Shown: positions 47,440-58,047 of the stretch, in pieces
Position numbering within the stretch: the stretch's first letter is position 1
Layout of the letters: each line of letters opens with the position of its first letter
Origin: Neolentinus lepideus HHB14362 ss-1
Taxonomy: Eukaryota; Basidiomycota; Agaricomycetes; Gloeophyllales; Gloeophyllaceae
Assembly: GCA_001632425.1 (NCBI GenBank)
Contig: KV425573.1
Location: forward strand, 198,460 to 262,459
Length of the DNA stretch: 64,000 nt
Direction: 5' to 3'
Notes under the pieces: model-generated
What the model was told of the DNA's origin: nothing
Seen by the model: the letters and a program-made list of their open reading frames with translations, nothing else
The model's database searches: none
Program-made: the position numbers and the translations under genes

Positions 47440-49130
47440 CTATTCTAAGTGCCGCAGCTCCTCGATCAATGGTCCCCCACCACCGTTTCTCTTCACTTCA
47501 TTGCTGGCCGCAGGCACCGGGGCGGATATCTTTTCAATCTCCCGTCTGGGAGCATCACCAGCACCAGGTGGCACATCATCGGTGTCCATCGCCCTAGCCC
47601 TGAGCATTGCCTCGTTCGCGAGCGCATCCAGCACGAACAAAGGAGTGGATATTACATGCGCGGTGTAGAACGTAAGTTTGTGTGCGATATGGTTAGGTTT
47701 TAGCTTCCTCTGCGAATTTCGACTTGAGGATCTACTCGTATTTGCGTTGGCTTCGAACACCTGTGATATATCAGAAAACACACGGAACAAGTCCATATTT
47801 GGGTGTGACTCCAGATCGATTTCCAAATCCTCGGTGTCATCGGAATGCTGAATTTGCAGTCGTGTCTGTGTTTGGATCTCGACCACCCTGTTCGGTCGTA
47901 TGAGTCTGACAGCGTCCCGGAGAAGTAACCCGAACAGCTGAGGTGTCGTTCGTTCCTGGATCAAAAATATGACAAGACGTAGTCAGCCCCGAGATAGAAC
48001 GCAAACCGTTATCCTTTTAATTTCTGCTGAATGCATGATCCGACAACTCACCGGGCTGATGCGAGACCACAGATCCGTGACGACATTACTCAGGTTTGGG
48101 TACACCACCGTCGACCTGCGTTCGACGAGGAAGGGGATGAGGGCAGAAAGGACGTCAGCGGCGTCAAAGGGTGAGCCGGAGAGCGGAGAGACGGCAAGGT
48201 GGCGTGTGGTGTACGCGTAGGCAACGCTGGATATTGCAGTAGTAAGTTCAGATAAACAGATCCCAATTTTATCAAGATGACTAACCACAATGCACACGCG
48301 TTATACAGAAGCGAGGAGCTAGAGCTGGGGATGGGCTTGACCATGCTAGAGGGTACGTGGATGGTTATCGCTGGTTTCTTGCCGTACCGCTTCTGCAAGC
48401 GGTCGAAGACGCTCCCAGGGACACTCGAGTCTTCGTGACCGACAGAGGCCTCAGGATTGTCCCACCACGGTCCAGTCCGCACTTTATCGAGTTCTTCACT
48501 GGCGAGGAGTTGCTGCGCAAGACCACTATTGGGATCGTCCAATGTCTTGATGAACTTCTCGCGCTCCTCCGGGGTCAGCATCGACCACAACTCATCAGGA
48601 GAAACAGAGTCTGCAAGAACCTTCAGCTTAAGCGTGGAAAGCCACGTAAGACCTACGGTGCACTGACCAAGATCAACATTTCCCAACCTGTTCGCAAGAT
48701 CGTGTTCCTCTTCTTGTCCATCTTCACCGGCGAGCTCCTTCACGATATCCGCCTCATCATCCAAAGAATTTTCCTCAAACCGCTTGAGCAGCTCCATCAT
48801 CTTCAACCTTTCCTCAGCTGTCTTGGACGGCGTGGATTTGATGTCGCTCTCGACCTCCTTACGGTAGAAGGACTCCGAGCAGTCTGTATGGGCCTAGTTT
48901 TGCCTTTCATAAACTCTGCCACCGAGAATGATGAAGATCAAACCTCTGAGCGGAAGCAAGTTAGCGAGCAGTAGGGCATGTTGCATTTAGGGCAGAGGTA
49001 TTTCGAGAACTGTCTCCGACAGCTATGGTGTTCAGTAAATACTCTGTCGATGCTATGTGATTTGCACATACATTCCGCAAGGCATTTGACTGAGCGGTTC
49101 AGCAGGGCCGGGCGTGCTTGAAGAGGCCAT
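47440..49130 (-). CDS. HIT-type zinc finger protein, ZNHIT2-like
   Basis: Starts MASSSTPGPAEPLSQMPCGI at 49130; a GTATGT intron early in exon 1 completes the zinc finger: CGIC, then KYLCPKCNMPYCSLTCF and a following Cys/His pair, the zf-HIT pattern. Then ERLKMMELLKRFEENSLDDE, LWSMLTPEEREKFIKTLDDP (a ZNHIT2-type helix), PWWDNPEAS, and a helical C-terminal half ending IEELRHLE. Family members work with the R2TP/RUVBL chaperones in assembling snoRNP and U5 snRNP complexes. Divergent from DBP9 with only 191 bases between start codons. About four introns; the exact exon edges near 48290 and 47980 are approximate. Confidence 0.8.
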
Positions 49131-49321
49131 CCTTTGGCAGTGCTTATTCCGCTTGATGCTGGTATTTCGAAAAGTCTGCAGCAGCAGAGGATGCGCAAAG
49201 GATTCGAAGGTTCGTCTCACTGATCTGAGATCGACTCGATCAAAGCGTGAATTCAAAGTCCGACGAAATTTCGCCTTCGCTGTGTCCGACGACTTCCAAA
49301 GCATTCCCGACGCAGCGCACG
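49131..49321. promoter_or_regulatory. compact bidirectional promoter, ZNHIT2-like/DBP9
   Basis: The two start codons face away from each other with 191 bases between. Both genes act in nucleolar RNP or ribosome assembly, so shared regulation is plausible. No TATA box is evident. Confidence 0.5.
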
Positions 49322-51714
49322 ATGGTCGAGGGCCGCCTTGTTGACAATAAAGCTACATTCGCTCAGTTCTCTCACCTTCTCGATGCCCGCCTTCTCCGCG
49401 CTCTCGCTGACATGGGTTTCGCCCGCCCGACTTTAGTGCAGGCCAAGGCGATCCCTCTTGCCCTCGAGAGTCGCGACATTCTTGCGCGAGCGCGCACGGG
49501 CAGTGGCAAGACTGCAGCGTACTGTTTACCGGTGGTGCAAAAGATCCTAAACGCTAAAGCTGTAGGTACGTCTCTCGTGCTGTAAGGCCGACCTTGTGTT
49601 GACTTGGGTTTGACGCGCAGAATTTGGGAGCAGAGGATGAGAGCAGGCAGGCTACGAGGGCTATGATGTGCGTGCCGACGAGGGAGCTTGCAGAGCAGGT
49701 GTCGGCGTATCTGAGGAATTTGCTTGTGTACTGCGAGAGCGATGTTGTCATCGTGAATGTAGCGGGAGGAACTACGACGCATTTACAACGGTATGTTTCG
49801 TCACTTGCCTCGTGAAAATAACCGCACTATATCATGAACATTGCAGAACGTTACTTGCCGACCGACCCGACATTGTCATTGGTACTCCTTCCCGTGTACT
49901 GAGTTTACTTCAATCTAAAGTGAGCACATGGGCTAGCTCATGATACCACACATTGTCCTGACCCGATATCCAGACCCTGATCCTCAATTTTCTGGAATCT
50001 CTAGTCATCGATGAGGCTGATCTCGTCCTGTCTTACGGCCATGACGAAGATGTCCAACAAATATTTTCGGGAGGGTATCTTCCTAAAGTCTTCCAGTCAT
50101 ATCTAATGAGTGCGACTATGACGGAAGACGTCGAGACCTTGAAAGGACTTGCACTTACAAATCCTGTGCGCACCTTCCCGATTGTTTCAGTTACTCGTCT
50201 CATTCCATTCGTAGGCCATCCTTAAGCTCGAGGAGGATGAAGACGAAGCGGCTACCTTGAGCCAGTACTCCGTCAGGCGTGTCTCAACGTGTCTCATAAG
50301 CAGGGTTAGACATTCTGACACAGCCATAGATGTTCCGAAGTGGACAAATTCCTCCTAACATACATCATCCTCAAGCTGAAGCTCATCAAAGGAAAATGCA
50401 TCATCTTTGTGAATGATGTCGACCGGTGTTATCGGCTCAAACTGTTCCTGGAACAGTTTTCAATAAAGAGTTGTGTTCTAAACTCGGAACTGCCATTGAA
50501 CTCGAGGTCCGCTTGTTTTCATTCGATACTGCGGTCTCCCATTCTTAACTCACATCGCCAGGTATCATACAGTACAGGAATTCAACAAGGGTGTGTACGA
50601 TTATATTATAGCTGCGGATGAAGGAGGGAAAGGAGAACGGGACCCCGATGATGAACAGGAAGATTCCTCAGATCACTCCGGCGCGGAGGAAGACGAAGAC
50701 GAATGTGAGCGTCTACTTCCCATGTCAAATCTCCTTGTGACTCATACATCATCCTATACACAAAGTTATGTCGACCCAACGAGAGGAACAAACCGAAGTT
50801 GTTACCGAGGACGCGGACACTGGACCCATTAACAGCTCTCGCAAACGTAAGCGACTGGGGGGGTCCCCAGCACCTGAATCGTCTTCGTCAAAGGCGCGGA
50901 AGCGCAACAAAATGCGCAAAGGCGGCCGCGACAAAGAATACGGCGTCACGCGCGGCGTGGATTTCATCAACGTCTCCTGCGTGCTCAATTTTGACCTCCC
51001 GGCCTCTGCGCGCTCGTACACGCACCGCGTCGGGCGGACCGCTCGCGCGGGGCGCACGGGCATGGCCCTGTCGTTCGTCGTCCCTAAGGAGCAGTGGGGA
51101 AAGAACAAGGTAGTCGGATGTGTGGAGAGTGCGAAAACCGATGAGAAGGTGTTTGGCCGCATCGAAAAGGAGCAGGGGGCGAGGGGGAGCAAGATTAGAG
51201 ATTATGTATTTGACATGAAGCAGGTGGAGGCGTTTAGGTACCGCATGGAGGATGCGCTCCGAGCGGTGACGAGAAGTGCGGTCAAGGAAGCGAGGATCAA
51301 GGAGCTGAAGTCGGAGATTATGAATTCGGATAAGCTCAAGGTCGGACGTATTCACCTGTCCACAGGGGCGTAGTGCTAACATACCAATAGGCGCATTTCG
51401 AGGATAATCCGTTGGATTTGGAGTATTTGCGCCATGACAAGCCACTCCACCCGACGAGAGTGCAGACGCATATGAAGCACGTGCCGAAATATCTCCTCCC
51501 GAGAATAGCACCTGTTTCTGGAGCGGAGGTTGAGCCCGCTGCAGCCACGAATGAAAGCGCAGGGAAGGATGCAGCTCCCGGATTTGTTCCATTCAAGAAG
51601 GATGCTGGGAGGGTCCGGGGAAGGGGAAGGGGAAGGGGAAGGGGAAGAGGACGGGGTGGATTCGGTAGAGGTGGGAAGAAAAAGTCGGACCCGCTGAGGA
51701 AGTTCGGGCGGTAG
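49322..51714 (+). CDS. DBP9: DEAD-box RNA helicase DBP9 (DDX56-like)
   Basis: ATP-dependent RNA helicase of 60S subunit biogenesis in the nucleolus. Motifs: Q-motif region ([18 protein letters not shown]), I ARTGSGKT, Ia [11 protein letters not shown], Ib GTPSR, II DEAD ([14 protein letters not shown]), III SAT, then [59 protein letters not shown] and [15 protein letters not shown]. As in Dbp9, an acidic/basic insert ([15 protein letters not shown] and KRKRLGG) splits the second RecA domain between motif IV and V. The C-terminus is an RGRGRG tract plus FGRGGKKK. About nine introns. Intact. Confidence 0.93.
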
Positions 51715-52224
51715 TCCTCTTCCTTCGTCGACCGTGTGTATCTTCCACTGTCTATATATGCGTTTATGGTACTTCATGTAAGCAGGATCACGCAGATTGA
51801 ATATTCAGAGCTCGCGCGATCTGCTCGTCGTATCGCCTGATTACGTATGTGGACCACTAGGTAGTTGATACTGGGCAAAGACAGTAGATTTAGGTACGCG
51901 TGATGAATATTATTACTACTATTCTATTCGAGTGGATAGACTGCGAGAGGCATCATCAATCCATTACAATCCAATGATCGGTCGCGGCCTATAGCCTTAT
52001 CCTCTCTAGACATGTGGATATAGGTACCCCCTTGTTCCGGCAAGCTACTGCACGGGACTTTTCAGAGAATAATGTTGACTCACCAACACGAGCACAGCAA
52101 ACTATCATCGCTTACAGTTGCACTCACCTGGAAGCTAGTCTATCAAGTTCATCCGCTGCCGAACGCAGATGCAGGGAACCTGAAACCAAACAAGTTTCAG
52201 CCTTTGACTCACAACCAGATGCCT
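51715..52224. other. intergenic, no gene seen
   Basis: 3' flank of DBP9 up to the inner edge of the right duplication arm. Confidence 0.5.
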
Positions 52225-53134
52225 TCGTTAAAATGATCGCACCTTACAACGCGAACGATTTCCTCTGAATGTGATCGAGTTCTGAGGCAGCTTCTACGAT
52301 CATATGGTGCATCATAACAACGGCCATCTGCGTTGAAGGGAGAGTAGGTGCGAAGCTGCACTTGCCTTTTGTACCTTCTGTCTTTCACTTCAACACCGAC
52401 TACGAGACCATATTGGGGTATGCGAATGAATGCAAAGACCTGGAAGCAAGCAGGTGTCAGCCTCGACCATCTGTGTAAACAACCTGATCCTCTCTGAAGG
52501 AGCTTCGGCGATTGTGATAGTGTCATGCATTGCCCGCCACCTCCTTTAAAGAGAGCGAGGGATCAGTTCACCACGAGGCGGCTCCTGCGATTATATGTTA
52601 CACCAACGCCAGCCATCTTCGTCAAAGAAGGTCCAAGTCTGAAGCTGCACTTGCCTTTGTTTCCTTCATTACCATTCATGGGAGAGTAAATACCGTCCGT
52701 TGCGTTTAAGGTCGTCTTGGACTTCATCCATCGATGAGAAAACCTAACATAATGCAAGTGTCAGCCACTGAATTCTGACCACCTGCCCCCGACCCTCGCT
52801 CCTGAAACGGCTTCTGTGATGAATCACGAGGTCTTGTGGCCTTCTTGACGTGACAGGGCACTAGCCCACGCAACCGAAGGGGTACACACAGGGGTGGTTT
52901 TTTCGGATCATAGGTTCGGAGACTGCACTTGCCTTGTAGTGGACTGCCACTGGTACTTGTAGCTCTGATACTGTGTTCGACGTCTGACCACCTCAAGTTC
53001 AGTACTGTTGCAGCGAGGGTTAGAGTCAACGCAGAAGAAAGTGGAAGAGATGAGAGGTAAAGCGGGAAGAGGAGTGGTGAGAGCGTACGGTGAGCTGTGG
53101 ATGGTTTATATCCTCCTGGAAGGGTGGCTAGCAT
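52225..53134 (-). pseudogene. frame-broken copy of the tandem-exon unit (right arm)
   Basis: Minus-strand counterpart of 34119-35335, starting MLATLPGGYKPSTAHRTLSP at 53134. The GC donor and GGCTGACAC acceptor signals are preserved. Because one 286-base unit is missing, the first exon now joins the FSSM exon out of phase and stops after GFLIDG; the next exon (VFAFIRIPQYGLVVGVEVKD) is open but no longer in register. May still be transcribed. Confidence 0.45.
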
Positions 53135-53927
53135 CGGAGTTCAAATGCGCTCGGCGGGGCGGCATGAGCTTCGATGACCGTCTGCGATCGGGAGGCTGAC
53201 CGAGGGTAGACACTCGGTGTCAGCCGCCGAGTGAAGTTTCCTGACGCACAGCCCACTTCTCAGAGTAGATTCATAACTTATGTCCAGAAAACCACTCACT
53301 GGGATGGGAACAACAGAACGCGAGTAAGTATTGGATTCTCCGCGGCCAGGGGTACTTTCTATCGCTCGACATTCACCGTCTACGTGAACAACATATACTT
53401 GTCCGTGAGCCACAGCAGACATGAACATAGTCAGATTGGATGTGCTAAGGTAATGTAACAGAGCCGCGTCAGAAGCCTGCTAAATTTGATCGGAAGACAG
53501 CAACATCGCAGACAGCTAGGTACTGCATGATGCATCGGCAGACAACCTCGACCATGAAGACCAGTAAATTAAGAGGATTGGTATACTGCAGGCCGAAGAT
53601 GGAAAAGCCTCATCAGTGTCTCGATGCCTGCTGTACTATAGTAGTGTAGTAGTAGAGCAGTACTTCTCGAATTCTCAGCGCTAGTCAGCCAATGAACGTT
53701 CCAGAAGCTCAGCGGCGCCATTGCCACATCTGATCATTGTAGCATCACCACATCCTCAGCCACAATATGCCTTACGTCCACAATTGCCCATTTACACGGC
53801 TACTGGACAGACGGGGCTTCGAACAAATTACAATTGTAAACAGATACAAGATGCTAGAAAGACAACGAACAAAGCTACAATACAATACTTTACATCCCCT
53901 AGCCGAAAGTGTATGTGGAATCGCCGT

Positions 53928-54606
53928 CTATGCCCGCTCGCCGCGCAACCGCTTTGCGAGGGCACGATCTTCGGATCGGATGACACGCTTTGCGTGGAGG
54001 GAGGCAATATTGTTGGTTTCGAAGAGCCAGTCGAGCCACGCCTCATCAGCTTTTTGGAAGTGGGCAATGGCAGAGGCTCGGAGACGGGGATCCACCTATT
54101 CAACATGTGCTGTCAGCATCAGATCACAACTCAAGTTAGAGCAAGGAAAAGCGAAAGCGAGAGAAGCGAGGGTAGAGCAATAGCAGGAAGGAAGATGGAA
54201 AAATGATTATCCCATGAGCTCACCGTGAAATCGCGGGCAATCAGCCTCACTAGCGGCCGGAAGGGAAGTCTGCTAATCAATAGTTCAATTGATTTCTGGT
54301 AGCGTCGAGTTTGGCGTAGGGCAACCCTTCCAGGCCGGAAGCGGTGAGGTTTCTTTACATCGCCGATCGCGGCCTACAATTGCGAGAGAATGGGTTAGAG
54401 GGGTGGAGGGAAGAAGGAAGAAGGAAGAGAGAAGTAAACACCTTGCTGGACTTCCCAGCAAACTTGGTTGCGAGGTATTTGCGAGGAGGTCTGCCTGTAA
54501 AAAGGAAGAACAGACGAGCGAGGCAAGTGAGCAGAAAGGGAGGTCGAGAGGATAAAAGAAGCATACCACCGGTGGGCATGCGGGCGGTTCGCTTGGTGCG
54601 TGCCAT
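53928..54606 (-). CDS. divergent histone H3 variant with Met at position 9
   Basis: Four exons (54606-54567, 54494-54442, 54373-54224, 54095-53928) give exactly 136 residues, the length of H3. N-tail: [20 protein letters not shown]. The core keeps [55 protein letters not shown] and the C-terminal RLRGERA. Against canonical H3: Q5R, K9M, S10P, K14R, R26G and K79T, with K4, K27, K36 and K56 kept; T118 is Ile. One residue is inserted before VKKPH and one missing in the last loop. There is no CENP-A-like loop 1 expansion. The intact frame, GT-AG introns and conserved length argue for a functional gene. Effects on H3K9 methylation are inferred from other systems, where H3K9M is a dominant inhibitor. 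Confidence 0.85.
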
Positions 54607-54887
54607 TGTTGGTGTAGGTGGTGGGCGTAGACGAAGGTAGTAGAGTGGTAGTGAACGTCGAAGTTGAGTGTGGCTGCAGATAAAAGAGAAATGCAAAGTC
54701 CTGAGTACCGGAAAACTTCCGGCTGTGGTAATGGAGGACAATGGGTTCGCCAGAAAGAGAACAAGGTCGCGCGTGGCCGGACGCGACACGGTCACGGGGA
54801 CGCGTCGACGCGAGCCACGGATATATTTAAGCGGTGACTGCAATCGCCTCCTCTTGCCTCTCACCACATCGCACCTCTCACTTTCGA

Positions 54888-54917
54888 CATCCATCCATCC
54901 ATCCATCCATCCATCCA
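54888..54917. repeat. CATC microsatellite
   Basis: Seven perfect CATC units at the outer boundary of the right duplication arm. Confidence 0.9.
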
Positions 54918-54967
54918 CTGTCTCAACACGCCTATCACTCACCAGCCATGGGTGATCTATCCATCCA

Positions 54968-55345
54968 GTGATCCATTCGTCGAGGAGCTCGCCAGACTCG
55001 TCGGCAGGATGCACAGCAGGCACTAACGTCACCTTGGCCAGCGTGTTAGAAGCCGCCAGGCAGCTGTCACTCACCGATGACGCTTCTGGCAACGACAATA
55101 TTAGTAACATTGACACTGGCTTCAACGAGCAGGAAGACTTATCCCCTCTTCCCCATCGTCAGAGGCAAGCCGGAGTTGCCATGCGTTCCATTTACCTTCA
55201 AGGACTAACAATGTCGATGGCACCACCAAGTTCAGTGTCGGGAACAGCAGTAATAGCGGTGTCGTCACCGCAAATACCGGTGACCCCATGACCGAGATCG
55301 GTGCTGCCATCAGCACTGTGCTGGACACTGTCAACTTCGATTAGG
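54968..55345 (+). pseudogene. possible gene remnant next to the tandem array
   Basis: A plus frame (TNVTLASVLEAARQLSLTDD, then NIDTGFNEQEDLSPLPHRQR) runs to 55291, and an overlapping frame (TNVDGTTKFSVGNSSNSGVV, MTEIGAAISTVLDTVNFD) stops at about 55345. Both read like protein, but they are in different frames and no splice join was convincing. Family unknown. Confidence 0.3.
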
Positions 55346-55489
55346 AGGACACATGGGAAGAAATAGAAGACCTCCCCGCATAGGAGCAGCTCTAGACGCT
55401 GTGGAAGGTGATGGCACTTGACGATGTCTTGACGACACTGCGAGCATATGGAACCATGCAAGAGGACCATGGGCCAGCCTGGTACGACT

Positions 55490-56335
55490 ATACTGGCAGG
55501 ACAAGTGCGCCAAGGACTGGGATGGGGTATTTGGGAGCTGAACATTGAGAAAAAAGGTACCGGGGTGGTTGGTAGTGTACACTGCTATGCTGACGCCGCG
55601 TCAGGTTCTCGTGAAGTTCTGCCACCCGTTGGAGGTAGCACTGGCGGTACAAGTGCACCAAAGGCTCGGATGGGATCTTTAGCAGCTGAACATTGAGAAA
55701 AAGGTGCCTGGGGTTGTTGGTAGTGTACCCTGCTGGACTGACACCGCATTAGGTTCTCGTGAAGTTCTGCCACCCGTTGGGAGTTAGCACTCGCGGTACA
55801 AGTGCGCCAAAGGCGCGGATGGGATCTTTGGGAGCTGAACATCGAGAAAAAAGGTGCCGGGGGTGGTCGGTAGTGTACACTGCTGGACTGACGCCGCATT
55901 AGGTTCTCGTAAAGTTCTGGCGCCACTGGCGGGACAATACTGGGATGGGGTCTTTGAGAGCTGAACATCGAGAAAAAAGGTGCGGGGGTTGTTGGTAGTG
56001 TACACTGCTAAACTGACGCCACATTAGATTCTCGTGAAGTTCTGGCGCCCGTCGGAGTTAGCACTGGCGGGACAAGACTCGGATGGGGTCTTTGGGAGCT
56101 GAACATTGAACAAGAAGGTTGGGGGGTCTCTGATAGTGTTCACTGTTGGGCTGACACCGCATTAGGTTCTCTCTGGCGCCCGTCGGAGCTGCCACTGGCG
56201 GGACAAGACTCGGATGGGGTCTTTGGGAGCTGAACATTGATCAAGAAGGTTTGGGGGTCTCTGATAGTGTTCACTGTTGGGCTGACACCGCATTAGGTTC
56301 TCGTGAAGTTCTGGCGCCCATTGGAGATGGCACGT
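55490..56335 (+). repeat. tandem array of six exon-intron-like units
   Basis: About six units, period 127-150 bases. Each has a block ending GGGAGCTGAACATTGAGAAA, then AAG|GT, a roughly 50-base intron-like stretch ending in CTGAC(A/G)CC...ATTAG, then GTTCTCGTGAAGTTCTG. Anchor copies of GCTGAACAT start near 55537, 55685, 55836, 55960, 56098 and 56229. Several exon-like blocks are open (for example TSAPKARMGSLGAEHREK in the third) while others carry stops, so this looks like a decaying gene made of repeated exons. A long minus frame (55968-55585) across the units is a by-product of the repeat. Confidence 0.75.
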
Positions 56336-58047
56336 CAATCGTACTATGAGCAAGGAAGAAGGTCGGCATATGCTTGTCGATTATGGAGTCGACGCAGACG
56401 TTGATACTTACCTTAGCTGCCAGCTCAGTCGTGTTACCGTCCACTTGTTTGCTGTACCACGGACATGTGTAGCACCCTCGTAAGCACGACCCTTTCCTAG
56501 ATGTTGACTGTGCACTTACCTCCTTGTCCTCCACCTCCGCAGCCCTCCTAGTTATAACTATTCCACGCTACCAGATGCTCCTCTTAATCTCTCCCTGATC
56601 ACATTCTTTCTCCAAGCTCACACTGTCCCTGCCCTCTCTTCCTTTCAACTGTCCTCACTACGTCTTGGTCTCCCGCATACCCCCAGCTCATCATATGCTC
56701 ATCCAGTTTTTTTTTTCGCTTTTTTGTCTTTCTGCTTTCCGAGCCTTGTCTTATCCACCGCCCGCACCCCATCCACTCTTCAAGTTCCTTCTGTTCCTTT
56801 CGCTTGCGTCATGTACATGTCCCTTGCCAACCCAAAAGTCTTGAGCAATTACTTCGCACCTCTGCCGTCATGGCATTGTCGTTTCGTCGGCAAGTGATCA
56901 ATGATCTGACGATAACCAGACATCCAGGATAATAGTGCGGTTTCTTCGTAGACTTCGAGCACCATTGCACTCCTCGGTTAAGCACGTTAAACTGGGAGAC
57001 TGGAGCGCAGCCCAGGGGTTACGGTATATATCGCCAAGCGTCCATGTCCACGACAGAAGTATTCTAAGCAGTCTTCCCGCAGACGCGGTCACAGCGGCCC
57101 GATCGTGGCGCCACAACGCATTCTCTCAGACATCTCACCGTTACATGTAATTACATAACTATCCTATTCAACGCCCAAAGGCGCACTTACGAATCCCGCC
57201 AACGTTCAAGAGTATTGAGCACTCAAACAATTCATCGATAATATCCGTCATTTGCTGGGGCTAGGGGACACTTGAGTGTGTAGCTGATATATGTCATTTT
57301 AATTTACAGAGAACGTCCGACCCGAAGAGGGCGAGCCAGAGGAAGCATGTGCCTTGTGAAGGCTCTCGTAGAAAGTCCCCTAGGATAGGACACCTGATGA
57401 TTTAGGTTACGACACTTGAGTGTTATTTCCTGTCGGACGTCCGACTTCAAATGCAGGGATCACTGTCGTAGAGTTCTCACTATCTATCTGCGAGACCAGA
57501 AAGGTCGTGGGCTCTTGAAAAAAGTGATATTCCCAGTAGTCAATCACTCTAAGCGTACTATAGTACCCCGGGCAACTGCACGATGCCTGCCAAAAAGAAT
57601 TTCAAGCATCCGAGAGCAATGATTGCGATGGAGGCCATCTGGAAGGACACCTACCCGCCTTCTTCGACCTTGAAAGCTGGGGAAAACTTTACGAAAGGCA
57701 AAAGGCCGTCATAGAAACTCAGGATGCGGTCCGACTCATACAGACGAGGAGGGAGAAACCGAGGAAGCCGAGCCTACACAGTAAATACGCTTCGCGTCGT
57801 ACCAGTGTTCTTCGGGGACACATTTGCTCCGGCAATTCGTGCCAATGAGCCATAATTACCAGCATTGTCGACTGCACCATCGATGAACGTAAAGAAGTAC
57901 GTGAACGTTGTTCGCGTCACTACATTCAAATATCATAACAGAGAAGATTCATCTGCGCTTAAGATAAGCAAATCAAAGAACCGTATCATTTCAAGGAAGC
58001 CAGTAGCTCTCTTGGCTGCAGGTTTCGATGAGTATTTATATCCCGTT
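56336..58047. other. gene-poor interval with a pyrimidine-rich stretch
   Basis: A CT-rich tract at about 56540-56800 resembles a fungal promoter/5' leader and leads to an ATG at 56811, but the frame (MYMSLANPKVLSNYFAPLPS) stops after 27 codons. No gene could be built. The remainder is unremarkable. Confidence 0.4.

Larger units (their letters stand above)
52225..54887 (-). repeat. right arm of the large inverted duplication
   Basis: Reverse-complement counterpart of 31652-35335. Read on the minus strand it runs: H3 promoter, H3 gene, H3 3' region, the GATATAAACC promoter-like block, and tandem exon units. It lacks the 771-base insertion and the second copy of the 286-base unit. The outer edge is sharp: CTCTCACTTTCGA ends at 54887 exactly where a CATC microsatellite begins. 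Confidence 0.85.

Noticed and set aside
53928..54606. Centromeric H3 (CENP-A) as identity of the variant
   Set aside because: The tail is alignable to canonical H3 and there is no loop 1 expansion, so a CENP-A call is not supported.
55585..55968. Minus-strand 127-codon repeat protein across the tandem array
   Set aside because: The unit length varies and is often not a multiple of three; splice-like signals are all on the plus strand.
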